From: Pseudomonas cremoris
GTDB lineage: Bacteria > Pseudomonadota > Gammaproteobacteria > Pseudomonadales > Pseudomonadaceae
Length of the DNA: 64,000 nucleotides
Assembly: GCF_014230465.1 (NCBI RefSeq)
Contig: NZ_JAAXCY010000003.1
Coordinates: 248,001-312,000, forward strand
Reading direction: 5' to 3'
The notes below the pieces were generated by a model, which made no database searches, had not been told where the DNA came from, and saw nothing but the letters and a program-made list of their open reading frames with translations. Every line of letters starts with the position of its first letter. Positions within the stretch are counted from its first letter, which is position 1. Shown here piece by piece: positions 8,268 to 16,003 of this stretch. The translations under genes and the position numbers were made by a program.

Positions 8268-8861
8268 ATGTTGGCTACTGTTTCAGCCTTGATGTTGTTG
8301 TTGCTTGCCCCAGGCCCGACCAACACCCTGCTGTTTCGCGCGGGGCTGTTGTTTGGCTTTCGGGCCTCCTGGACGCTGGCGTTGACCGAGTGCCTGGCTT
8401 ATCTACTGCAGGTCTCGCTATGGGGGGTGGCGTTGTTGTATCTGGCGGCGTATTCGCCGTGGGCGCTGAAGTCCGCGCAATTGGCGGCGGCCTGCTACCT
8501 GCTGTATGTCTCCTACAAGCTTTGGCAGCGTAAGAACAGCGTCATCAACCCCGGTTCCGACCGTTTCTCCGGGCTGTACTTCTTCTGGCTGACGGTGATG
8601 AATCCCAAGGGATTGCTGATCGTGTCGTTCATTGCACCGGTCGGCACCTTTGCCACGCTACCCGGCTATGCCGGGTTCATGGCCACGCTGGCGCTGGTAG
8701 TTATTCCAGTAGGGGCGGCGTGGATCGTGCTGGGCAGCCGCTTTGAAGGGATTCAAAAGGCCTGGCTCACGCCATTGAAGATCAACCGTGCGACCTCGAT
8801 TGCGATTGGCTGCTTTGCCACGCTGATGGTAGGGCGGTTGGCGGAGTCGGTACTGCACTAG
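8268..8861 (+). CDS. LysE/RhtB-family amino-acid exporter
   Basis: The 197-residue protein has the LysE superfamily layout: about six hydrophobic helices and the N-terminal P-G-P-T-N segment (residues 14-18) typical of amino-acid exporters in this group. A T-V-M-N-P-K-G motif lies near residue 107. The frame is open upstream inside mexK, but the ATG at 8268 is two nt after the mexK stop and gives the normal family start, so I use it. This spacing suggests translational coupling to the mexJK operon. The substrate is unknown; exporters of this family carry lysine, threonine, homoserine or other metabolites. Confidence 0.85.
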   Translation: MLATVSALMLLLLAPGPTNTLLFRAGLLFGFRASWTLALTECLAYLLQVSLWGVALLYLAAYSPWALKSAQLAAACYLLYVSYKLWQRKNSVINPGSDRFSGLYFFWLTVMNPKGLLIVSFIAPVGTFATLPGYAGFMATLALVVIPVGAAWIVLGSRFEGIQKAWLTPLKINRATSIAIGCFATLMVGRLAESVLH

Positions 8862-9306
8862 GATCGCTCCCTGTTGCACCGATTATTGAAATAGATGACG
8901 GGTTCCGGGAACGCTTTCGGGGCACCTTCCACTCAGGGACTACCTGTTTACAGGTATCAGTTTTCGCTGCCGATCATTGTTGGCATCGGTCATTGGACTC
9001 ATCTTTTTTGATAGAAGGGTTTCCCTATGTGCCTTGTTTCCTTAATAAGCAAGATGGTCAATGTTGTGCCAAAACCACAAGAACCAGACTGTCCCCCTAG
9101 CTCAGAAAAACCGCCGAAGCCTACCTGCCCAGCGAAGCCCTGTTCAGAGGAATCGCGCCAACAAGCCAAGAGGATTGAGTTCAGTACGATCACGATACGC
9201 ACTATCAGTCTGGACACTGCCCAAGGATAGGGGAGGGGGCGTTCGCTCTCGAGGGAGGGTACGGCATGAGATCGCTCCCCATTGCAGGGAGCGATCCGTC
9301 CAAGGC
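8862..9306. other. 445-nt intergenic region with repeated element, hairpins and a possible small ORF
   Basis: This gap between two converging genes holds several structures. A 17-nt element beginning GATCGCTCCC occurs at 8862-8878, directly after the lysE stop, and again with two mismatches at 9270-9286. The second copy is the left arm of a 10-bp hairpin (9270-9296). A small hairpin, TACCTG-TTTA-CAGGTA, lies at 8941-8956. A 67-codon ORF at 9027-9230 (plus) encodes a Cys/Pro/Lys-rich peptide with an AGAAGGG-like site upstream; I cannot identify it and do not call it a gene. Confidence 0.6.
9270..9296. terminator. Terminator-like hairpin downstream of the DUF4197 gene
   Basis: A perfect 10-bp stem (GATCGCTCCC / GGGAGCGATC) with a 7-nt loop lies just past the minus-strand stop at 9307. 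Neither strand has a U-tract after it, so it may protect the 3' end or assist Rho rather than act as a classical intrinsic terminator. Confidence 0.45.
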
Positions 9307-9996
9307 TTACAACGCCCCAAACACCTTCTTCGCCAAACTGGTGGCCGCAGCCGCCGGGTTCTTGCGAATGGTTTCTTCTTGCTGCGCGATCATCTTGAAC
9401 AGGCCGTCCAGCGCTTGTTCGGTCACGTAGTTCTCGACGTTGGCGCTTTTGGCGTCCACCGCGCCAAAGGCCGCAGCCTTGCCGGCCAAGGCGTTGTATT
9501 GCTGGGCCACGCCGACTTTGTCGGTGGCGGCTTTGACGATAGGTAGGAACTTGGCGCGGATCTCTTCGCGGCTGCTTTTGTTCAAGTACTGGGTGGCTGA
9601 ATCCTGGCCGCCAGTGAGGATGCCCTTGGCGTCGGTCACGCTCATGTTTTTCACGGCGTTCACCAGGATCGGTTGGGCCTGGGTCACGGCGGTTTCAGCG
9701 GCTTTGTTCATGCTGGTTTCCAGCTGCGTGACCTGGTCACCCATGCCGAACATTTTCAGCTTGTCGGCGACTTTGCCCAGCTTGCCGGGCAGGCCGATCT
9801 TAACTTCGGGGTTGTTGCTGAAACCGCCGGGTACGCCCAGTTGTTTCACGGCGATCTGAGCGCCTTGGGTCAGTGCGTCCTTGAGGCCGCCACTGGCGTC
9901 GCCCTGGGACAAGCTGCCGAGGTCCAGGGCCATGGCGTTGGCACCGAACAGCAGGCCGGCACACAGGGCGGTAAGGCGAAGGGAGTTACGGAGCAT
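9307..9996 (-). CDS. DUF4197 domain protein, exported
   Basis: The 229-residue product starts with a Sec signal peptide (hydrophobic stretch residues 7-20, likely cleavage after A-M-A at about 23). The rest is the helical DUF4197 domain, recognisable from D-A-L-T-Q-G-A-Q-I-A near residue 40 and the C-terminal T-E-Q-A-L-D-G-L-F-K segment. The frame is open further upstream, but AAGGAAG before the ATG at 9996 and the signal peptide fix this start. It probably acts in the periplasm; the function is unknown. It lies 22 nt after the YbaY-like lipoprotein gene, so the two likely form an operon of envelope proteins. Confidence 0.85.
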   Translation of the reverse strand: MLRNSLRLTALCAGLLFGANAMALDLGSLSQGDASGGLKDALTQGAQIAVKQLGVPGGFSNNPEVKIGLPGKLGKVADKLKMFGMGDQVTQLETSMNKAAETAVTQAQPILVNAVKNMSVTDAKGILTGGQDSATQYLNKSSREEIRAKFLPIVKAATDKVGVAQQYNALAGKAAAFGAVDAKSANVENYVTEQALDGLFKMIAQQEETIRKNPAAAATSLAKKVFGAL

Positions 9997-10018
9997 GGGC
10001 GCTTCCTTATGATCGAGT

Positions 10019-10420
10019 TCAGTGGGCCACAGCATCAACGCGCAGGCGCAGCGGCTGCGGGTCCTGGCCGTTGAGCTGCACAGAGTGCCGTTCGGTGGTG
10101 ATAAACAGTAGCTTGCCATCCAGTTCGATGCGAGCGCTCACCGAGTAGCTGTGGCCAGGCTTGACCTGGGCCGGGTCGTAGCTCAAGTGGAAGGGCAGCG
10201 GCACTTGGCCTTTGACCGGGCCTTTCTGTTCAGCCAGGGTCACCGCCGGTGCGTCGGCCAAGGAGACATCTTGCAGGCTGACGCTCAAGGTGGCGGTCGG
10301 CGGCAAGGCGATGCGTTGCAGGTAAAACACTTCGCCGTCGAGGCTGGCCTTGGGTGCGGGCGTCATGGATTGGCAGGCTCCGAGCAGGGCGGTGAGGCCC
10401 AGGAGGATGATCTTTTTCAT
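10019..10420 (-). CDS. YbaY-family lipoprotein
   Basis: This 133-residue protein begins with a short lipoprotein signal (lipobox L-G-A-C, Cys16). It continues with the beta-rich YbaY/DUF4397-like domain, including Y-L-Q-R-I-A-L-P-P near residue 33 and the L-P-F-H-L-S-Y-D-P strand. YbaY homologues in other bacteria are outer-membrane lipoproteins linked to general stress or glycan-related phenotypes, but the biochemical role is unsettled. It precedes the DUF4197 gene on the same strand and follows plsB, from which it is separated by a GC-rich hairpin. Confidence 0.8.
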   Translation of the reverse strand: MKKIILLGLTALLGACQSMTPAPKASLDGEVFYLQRIALPPTATLSVSLQDVSLADAPAVTLAEQKGPVKGQVPLPFHLSYDPAQVKPGHSYSVSARIELDGKLLFITTERHSVQLNGQDPQPLRLRVDAVAH

Positions 10421-10439
10421 GGTCTAGCTCCTTGTAAAC

Positions 10440-10462
10440 GGCGCCGGAAACCGCCCGGCGCC
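10440..10462 (-). terminator. Hairpin between plsB and the YbaY gene
   Basis: GGCGCCGG and CCGGCGCC form an 8-bp stem around a 7-nt loop, directly after the plsB stop. On the minus strand it is followed by only GTTTAC, so termination may be partial. Confidence 0.55.
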
Positions 10463-10471
10463 TTATTCAAT

Positions 10472-12982
10472 CTAGCGGCTTTCTTCAGGTTTGACGGCTT
10501 CAGATTCGACCGGGGTGTCATCCACACGGTGCAGCGCCACCTGGCGGATCGACAAACGAATCTCCGCCGGCAACACGCGTTTGGCGGCGCCTTCGGCCAG
10601 CTCACCGAGCATGTCGTGGTAACTCAATTTGCCGGCTTCATCGCGGCGCAGCACATCTTGCTCCAGCAGGGTCTGGATGAAATGTCGGAAAAGACTCTTG
10701 TCGAAAAACTCCGGGGCATTGAGGCCATGCAGGATCGACAGGCGCTGGGCCATGATCGTGCACAGGTCCTCCAGTTCTTCGGCGCTGATGCTGTTCTGGC
10801 CGCTGTTGAGCAGCAGCGAGATCGCCATGTAGAAGCGTTGCAGGGTCTGGGCAATGCTCTTGGACAGCAGGGTCAGCAGCACAAAATGCCGTGAACTCGG
10901 CGCCGGGCGCAGGAACACGTCATTTTCAAAGCGCAGCAGGCCCTGTTCGACAAAGGCTTCGAGCCATTGGTCGACGACCGTGTCCAACTCCTCCAGTGAC
11001 CAGCGAATAAAAAGTTCCGATTGCAGGTACGGATACAGGGCGTGGGTGTAGCGCAGGATCTGTTCGCGGCTCATCCGCGAGCTGCTCTGGAAGAAGCTCG
11101 CCAGCAACGCAGGCAACGCGAAGATGTGCAGTACGTTGTTGCGGTAGTAGGTCATCAGGACGGCGTTCTGCTCGTCCAGGTACAGAATTTTACCGAGGGC
11201 GTCGCTCTGTTCCGACAGCAGGTCCATATCTTTGACATGCTTGATCAGCGCCATGCCATCGCCTTCGGGCAAGGTGGTGTGGGGCGAGTAAGGCACGCGG
11301 CGTAGCAGCGCCAGGTACAGGTCCAACTGGCGTGCCATGGCCTGTTCATCCAGGGCCAGGCGCGTGGTGGACAGCAGTGCCAGGGCCACCAGGTTCACCG
11401 GGTTCACGGCAGCGGCTTCGTTCAAGTGGCGGGCTACCTGCTCGCCGAGACGGTTAGTGGTTTCGTTGAGCCACGCCGGTTTGTAGTTCGGGCCGAGTTC
11501 CTGGGCACGCCAGTCCGGTTGTTCGGCATCGAGGAACTCGGCCAGCTTGATCGGTTCGCCGAAGTTGACCGCCACCTGGCCAAAACGCTGCTTGAGCGCG
11601 CCGACCACTTTGAAAATATCGAAGATCGACTCTTTCTTCTTGCTCGCGCCACGCAACTCGCCGAGGTAGGTGCGGCCTTCGAGCACACGTTCATAGCCGA
11701 TGTACACCGGCACAAACACGATGGGCATGCGCGATGAGCGCAAAAAGCTGCGCAGGGTGATCGCCAGCATCCCGGTCTTGGGTTGCAGCATGCGCCCGGT
11801 GCGCGAGCGCCCGCCCTCGACGAAGTACTCCACCGGGAAACCCTTGGTGAACAGGGTGTGCAGGTATTCGTTGAACACCGAGGTGTACAGCGGGTTGCCC
11901 TTGAAGGTACGGCGCATGAAAAACGCACCGCCACGGCGCAACAGGCTGCCGATCACCGGCATGTTCAGGTTGATGCCGGCGGCGATGTGAGGCGGGGTCA
12001 GACCGTTCTTGAACAGCAGATAGGACAACAACAGGTAGTCGATGTGGCTGCGGTGGCAGGGGACGTAGATCACCTCGTAGCCCTGGGCAACCTTCTGCAC
12101 GCCTTCGATGTTATTGACCTTGATGCCGTCGTAGATCTTGTTCCAGAACCAGCTCAATACCACTTCGAGGAAGCGGATCGCGGTGTAGGTGTAGTCCGAG
12201 GCGATCTCGTTGCCATAGCGCAGGGCCTGGGCCTTGGCCTTTTCCGGGCTGATTTTTCCCCGTTCGGCTTCATCGGCGATGGCCTGGCGCACCAGCGGCA
12301 TGTTGACCAGGCCCTTCACCAGGTTGCGGCGGTGAGACAGGTCGGGGCCGATCACGGCGGTTTTCAGGTTACGGAAATGCACCCGCAGGATGCGTTGAGC
12401 CATACGCACCGTGCGTTCGTGACCTTTATTGTGCTCGATCAATTCACGCAGGTTGATGGGCGCAGAGAATTGCACACGGGTCTTGCGACCGAGGATCAGG
12501 ATACTCAGCAGTCGGCGCAGACGGCCGGTAACGGCCCAGCTGTCGGCAAACAGCAGCTTCCACGGGCTGGACTCGCTCTCGGGCGATTGCCCCCAGAACA
12601 CGCTGACCGGAATGATTTGTGCATTCTCTTCGGCGTGTTCGGTCAGGGTGTTGACCAGACGCGTCAAGGTGGGCGGCGCGCCGCGCTTGTCCTGACGGCC
12701 AAGCCAGTCCGGCTCCGGCGTGAGGTAGAAGAACGCCGCCGGTTCCATCAGCGGGCCCACCGATACCGGTAGCACCGGGCGTGGCAGGCCCGCCTTGGTG
12801 CACTCGGCATCGACCACGGCCAATTCGGTAAGGGAGGGTGATTGCAGGACGTAGAACACCGGCCGGCTGCGGTCCAGGTTAAGAGTAAGGGACGACTGGT
12901 TGATCGTCTCCGAGCGAACCCAGAGGTACAACAGTCGGCGCAAGGTGCCAAACACCAGACGGCGGAACGGGGAGCGGGTCAT
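10472..12982 (-). CDS. plsB: Glycerol-3-phosphate 1-O-acyltransferase PlsB
   Basis: PlsB catalyses the first committed step of phospholipid synthesis, acylating sn-glycerol-3-phosphate at position 1 at the inner membrane. The 836-residue length is typical. The acyltransferase motif HX4D is His310-R-S-H-I-Asp315. The glycerol-phosphate-binding motif [10 protein letters not shown] follows roughly 70 residues later. Long N- and C-terminal helical extensions flank the catalytic domain, as in E. coli PlsB. The gene stands alone on the minus strand, divergent from the cold-shock gene. In P. aeruginosa plsB also lies near mexJK, supporting conserved context. Confidence 0.96.
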   Translation of the reverse strand: MTRSPFRRLVFGTLRRLLYLWVRSETINQSSLTLNLDRSRPVFYVLQSPSLTELAVVDAECTKAGLPRPVLPVSVGPLMEPAAFFYLTPEPDWLGRQDKRGAPPTLTRLVNTLTEHAEENAQIIPVSVFWGQSPESESSPWKLLFADSWAVTGRLRRLLSILILGRKTRVQFSAPINLRELIEHNKGHERTVRMAQRILRVHFRNLKTAVIGPDLSHRRNLVKGLVNMPLVRQAIADEAERGKISPEKAKAQALRYGNEIASDYTYTAIRFLEVVLSWFWNKIYDGIKVNNIEGVQKVAQGYEVIYVPCHRSHIDYLLLSYLLFKNGLTPPHIAAGINLNMPVIGSLLRRGGAFFMRRTFKGNPLYTSVFNEYLHTLFTKGFPVEYFVEGGRSRTGRMLQPKTGMLAITLRSFLRSSRMPIVFVPVYIGYERVLEGRTYLGELRGASKKKESIFDIFKVVGALKQRFGQVAVNFGEPIKLAEFLDAEQPDWRAQELGPNYKPAWLNETTNRLGEQVARHLNEAAAVNPVNLVALALLSTTRLALDEQAMARQLDLYLALLRRVPYSPHTTLPEGDGMALIKHVKDMDLLSEQSDALGKILYLDEQNAVLMTYYRNNVLHIFALPALLASFFQSSSRMSREQILRYTHALYPYLQSELFIRWSLEELDTVVDQWLEAFVEQGLLRFENDVFLRPAPSSRHFVLLTLLSKSIAQTLQRFYMAISLLLNSGQNSISAEELEDLCTIMAQRLSILHGLNAPEFFDKSLFRHFIQTLLEQDVLRRDEAGKLSYHDMLGELAEGAAKRVLPAEIRLSIRQVALHRVDDTPVESEAVKPEESR

Positions 12983-13082
12983 AGGCGTGCTGCTTCAAGT
13001 GGTTAAAACCGAGCAGGTGCTCGGGTCGGTAGTGTGCCGTATTCGCCGAAAATCGGCAAAAAAGCAGCGATGTAAACTTGAG

Positions 13083-13110
13083 TTGATCGTTTTTGAGCCT
13101 GTCTTATACT
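13083..13110 (+). promoter_or_regulatory. Sigma-70-type promoter of the cold-shock gene
   Basis: TTGATC (13083-13088) and TATACT (13105-13110) are separated by 16 nt, a good match to -35 and -10 boxes. They sit about 50 nt before the cold-shock ATG, leaving a short leader. Confidence 0.6.
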
Positions 13111-13162
13111 CGGCAGTTCAATGCGGCACTCAACAATAAAAATGCAAGTGGGAGTGAGACAA

Positions 13163-13372
13163 ATGGCAACGCGCGAAACAGGCAATGTGAAGTGGTTCAA
13201 CGATGCAAAGGGTTATGGGTTCATTCAGCGCGAAGACGGCAAGGATGTGTTTGTGCACTACCGCGCCATTCGTGGTGAAGGCCACCGCTCGCTGGCCGAG
13301 GGCCAGCAGGTGGAATACGCCGTGGTGACCGGCGAGAAGGGGTTGCAGGCGGAGGATGTGGTGGGGCTGTAA
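13163..13372 (+). CDS. Cold-shock domain protein (CspA family)
   Basis: The 69-residue protein is a single cold-shock domain, a small beta-barrel that binds single-stranded RNA and DNA. It carries RNP1 (K-G-Y-G-F-I, residues 16-21) and RNP2 (V-F-V-H-Y, residues 29-33), plus the conserved N-terminal V-K-W-F-N. I chose the ATG at 13163 because it gives the standard family start and follows GGGAGTG; the frame is open 14 codons upstream. Such proteins act as RNA chaperones during cold or growth transitions. Which Csp paralogue this is cannot be told from one sequence. A REPIN begins 19 nt after the stop. Confidence 0.93.
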   Translation: MATRETGNVKWFNDAKGYGFIQREDGKDVFVHYRAIRGEGHRSLAEGQQVEYAVVTGEKGLQAEDVVGL

Positions 13373-13390
13373 GTCCAGCGCAAAAACCAA

Positions 13391-13480
13391 TGTGGGAGCG
13401 GGCTTGCTCGCGGAGGCGGTGCTTCAGTCAACATCTTCAGTGACTGATACACCGCCTTCGCGAGCAAGCCCGCTCCCACA
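13391..13480. repeat. REP doublet (REPIN), head-to-head form
   Basis: Inverted REP cores start at 13391 and end at 13480 (outer ends TGTGGGAG and CTCCCACA) around a loop that holds a further CAGTCA/TGACTG match. It lies between the convergent cold-shock gene and the hypothetical gene at 13506. Confidence 0.88.
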
Positions 13481-13505
13481 TTTGATTGGGTTCACAATTC
13501 AGGTT

Positions 13506-13883
13506 TTATGCAGTTTTCCAGGTGATTTCTTCTTCACCATCCGCGCTGATGCGCATCCAGCGATCCGCGCTCTCTTCACCTTCCTCTTCCACCCACGTGC
13601 CCGGCGCGCAACGCACTTCAACGTTCAGCGCGGCAAACGCAGCGCGGGCGCAGGCGATGTCGTCGTCCCACGGGGTCTGGTCGCTTTCCAGGTACAGGCT
13701 GTTCCATTTGCCTACGGCTTTCGGCAGCCAGGTCACGGGCACGTTGCCGGCCTTGCACTTGTAGGTCTGGCCCTTCTGGACCCAGTCGGTGCACGGGCCC
13801 AGGGCAGCGCCCAGCCAGGCGGCGATGGCTCGGTGGTCGACGTCGGCGTCCTTCAGGTAAATCTCGATATCGGGTTGGCGCAT
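13506..13883 (-). CDS. Conserved-looking hypothetical protein, 125 residues
   Basis: I do not recognise a family. The product is acidic (including E-E-E-G-E-E near residue 100), has two Cys in the middle (C-T-D-W and Y-K-C-K) plus two further ones, and has no signal peptide or membrane segment. The regular mixture of beta-type and helical stretches suggests a small folded cytoplasmic domain. A GAGGAA site before the ATG at 13883 supports expression. It lies 49 nt downstream of rlmA on the same strand and could be co-transcribed with dapE-rlmA. It converges with the cold-shock gene across a REPIN. Confidence 0.75.
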   Translation of the reverse strand: MRQPDIEIYLKDADVDHRAIAAWLGAALGPCTDWVQKGQTYKCKAGNVPVTWLPKAVGKWNSLYLESDQTPWDDDIACARAAFAALNVEVRCAPGTWVEEEGEESADRWMRISADGEEEITWKTA

Positions 13884-13932
13884 GGATGTTCCTCGTTGCG
13901 GGATTTTAAAAATCCATTCGCGGAAAAGTCGG

Positions 13933-14742
13933 TTATTGAAGCACGAAATAGTCGTAGCGCATCGACACAGTGACCAGCAGCGGCTCGGCCGCCTCGATCA
14001 CTTGGGTGCGACGCTCGGCGCTGGCACGCCAGCCGTGGGGCGTCATGGCCAGCAGGTTGGCGCGGTCCTGGGGCTCGGCCAGGCTCAGCGTGAACTCCAG
14101 GGTTTCGCTGTGCGCAAGGCTCATGCCTTCTGGCACCAGGGCCAGGTGCTTGTCGTCAGTGTACTCACGCACTTCGTCGTAGAGGCGTTCGCGCAATTCC
14201 ATCAGGTGGCCGCTGGTGGGGCCGACCTTCATCAAACCGCCGCCAGGGCTGAGCAGGCGTTTGGCCTCTTCCCAGTCCAAAGGGCTGAAGACACTGGCCA
14301 GGAATTGGCAACTGGCGTCGGCCAACGGCACGCGGGCCATACTGGCGATCAACCAGGTCAGGTTAGGGTTGCGCTTGCACGCGCGCTTGACCGCTTCCTT
14401 GGATATATCCAGTGCGTAGCCGTCTGCGTGGGGCAGGGCATCGGCGATTTGCGCGGTGTAGTAGCCCTCGCCACAACCGATGTCCACCCAGCGCTGTGGA
14501 GCGCGTTCAGCGGCCAATTCGGCCAGGCGCTTGGCCACCGGCGCGTAATGCCCGGCGTTGAGGAAGTCGCGGCGTGCCTCGACCATGGCGAGGTTGTCGC
14601 CCGGGTCGCGGCTGTTCTTGTGCTGCACCGGCAACAGGTTCAGGTAACCCTGGCGCGCGCGGTCGAAACGGTGCCCGGCCGGGCACGCCACGCCATTGTC
14701 CACCGCGTTGAGCGGGGCGCTGCAAATGGGGCAAGCGAGCAT
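13933..14742 (-). CDS. rlmA: 23S rRNA (guanine-745-N1)-methyltransferase RlmA
   Basis: RlmA methylates N1 of G745 in 23S rRNA helix 35 using SAM. The 269-residue protein starts with the diagnostic zinc finger (Cys4, Cys7, Cys20, His24). A class I methyltransferase fold follows, with the SAM loop V-D-I-G-C-G-E-G-Y-Y near residue 90 and the conserved K-N-S-R-D-P-G-D segment before it. Its ATG shares one base with the dapE stop, so it is translationally coupled to dapE. There is no obvious functional link between the two; the coupling is probably historical. In some other bacteria the homologue contributes to macrolide or tylosin resistance, which should not be assumed here. Confidence 0.93.
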   Translation of the reverse strand: MLACPICSAPLNAVDNGVACPAGHRFDRARQGYLNLLPVQHKNSRDPGDNLAMVEARRDFLNAGHYAPVAKRLAELAAERAPQRWVDIGCGEGYYTAQIADALPHADGYALDISKEAVKRACKRNPNLTWLIASMARVPLADASCQFLASVFSPLDWEEAKRLLSPGGGLMKVGPTSGHLMELRERLYDEVREYTDDKHLALVPEGMSLAHSETLEFTLSLAEPQDRANLLAMTPHGWRASAERRTQVIEAAEPLLVTVSMRYDYFVLQ

Positions 14743-15893
14743 CAGGCGAGCAACTTGATCAGGGTTTGGTAGTAGATTTCGGTCAGCACATCGAGGTCGC
14801 TGGCCAGGATGCGCTCATTCACTTGGTGAATCGTCGCGTTGACCGGGCCCAATTCGACCACCTGGGTACCGAGGGTGGCGATGAAACGCCCATCCGACGT
14901 ACCGCCGCTGGTGGACGCCTTGGTTTCACGCCCCGTGATTGCCTTGATGCTCGCGGATACCGCATCCAGCAGCGCGCCCGGCTCGGTGAGGAACGGCAGG
15001 CCCGACAGCGCCCACTCCACGTGCCAGTCCAGGCCGTGCTTGTCGAGGATTGCCGCTACACGTTGCTGCAGGCCTTCGACAGTGGACTCGGTGGAGAAGC
15101 GGAAGTTGAACACCGCCGTCAGGTCACCGGGAATCACGTTGGTGGCGCCGGTGCCGGAGTTCAGGTTGGAGATCTGGAAGCTCGTTGGCGGGAAGAAGGC
15201 GTTGCCATCATCCCAATGCTCGGCAGCCAGTTCCGCCAGGGCCGGTGCGGCCAGGTGGATCGGGTTCTTCGCCAAGTGCGGGTAGGCAACGTGGCCCTGC
15301 ACACCGCGTACGGTCAAGGTGGCGCCGAGGGAGCCACGACGACCATTCTTGACCACATCGCCTACCAATGTCGTGCTCGACGGTTCGCCGACGATGCACC
15401 AGTCCAGGCGCTCCTTGCGGGCGGCCAGGCGTTCGATCACAGCTTTGGTGCCGTGGTGCGCCGGGCCTTCTTCATCGCTGGTGATCAGGAAGGCCACCGA
15501 GCCCTTGTGGTCCGGGTAGTCGGCGACGAAACGCTCCGACGCCACCAGCATCGCGGCCAGGCTGCCTTTCATGTCGGCCGCGCCACGCCCACAGAGCATG
15601 CCGTTTTCGTCGATCAGCGCGTCGAACGGGTCGTTCTGCCAGGCCTGCACCGGGCCGGTCGGTACCACATCGGTGTGGCCGGCAAAACACAATACCGGGC
15701 CGTCGTGCTTGCCGTGGGTGGCCCAGAAGTTATCCACGTCCTCGATGCGCATCGGCTCAAGTGCAAAACCGGCGTCGCCCAGGCGCTGCATCATCAGCTT
15801 CTGGCAATCGGCGTCGATCGGCGTCACGGAGGGGCGACGGATCAGGTCGATGGCAAGTTGAAGGGTCGGCGAAAGGTCGGCATGGGCCGTCAT
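14742..15893 (-). CDS. dapE: Succinyl-diaminopimelate desuccinylase DapE
   Basis: DapE hydrolyses N-succinyl-LL-2,6-diaminopimelate to LL-DAP and succinate in the succinylase branch of DAP/lysine synthesis, which supplies peptidoglycan. The 383-residue M20 metallopeptidase-type protein has the dinuclear zinc residues: His73 with Asp75 in G-H-T-D, the bridging Asp in G-A-A-D-M-K-G near 106, and the catalytic Glu pair in T-S-D-E-E-G-P. Length is normal. It leads a coupled pair with rlmA. DapD and DapC, which act just before it, are encoded 6-11 kb away in this window. Confidence 0.96.
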   Translation of the reverse strand: MTAHADLSPTLQLAIDLIRRPSVTPIDADCQKLMMQRLGDAGFALEPMRIEDVDNFWATHGKHDGPVLCFAGHTDVVPTGPVQAWQNDPFDALIDENGMLCGRGAADMKGSLAAMLVASERFVADYPDHKGSVAFLITSDEEGPAHHGTKAVIERLAARKERLDWCIVGEPSSTTLVGDVVKNGRRGSLGATLTVRGVQGHVAYPHLAKNPIHLAAPALAELAAEHWDDGNAFFPPTSFQISNLNSGTGATNVIPGDLTAVFNFRFSTESTVEGLQQRVAAILDKHGLDWHVEWALSGLPFLTEPGALLDAVSASIKAITGRETKASTSGGTSDGRFIATLGTQVVELGPVNATIHQVNERILASDLDVLTEIYYQTLIKLLA

Positions 15894-15957
15894 GGGGGAA
15901 ACTCCACAGCTTTATAAGATGAGCAGGCAAGGCGCACAAAACGGCCGTTATCTTATA

Positions 15958-15985
15958 GCAAAACGGCGGCCAGAGGCCGCCGTTT
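15958..15985 (-). terminator. Intrinsic terminator of ndvB
   Basis: An 11-bp perfect GC-rich stem (AAACGGCGGCC / GGCCGCCGTTT) with a 3-nt loop lies 18 nt past the ndvB stop. On the minus strand the stem ends in a run of four T. It separates ndvB from dapE. Confidence 0.85.
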
Positions 15986-16003
15986 AGTGCATTGCGCAAG
16001 TTT

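Noticed and set aside
9027..9230. 67-codon Cys/Pro-rich ORF as a called gene
   Set aside because: No recognisable homologue, an overlapping minus-strand frame of similar length, and only a moderate ribosome site. It is kept as a finding, not a CDS.
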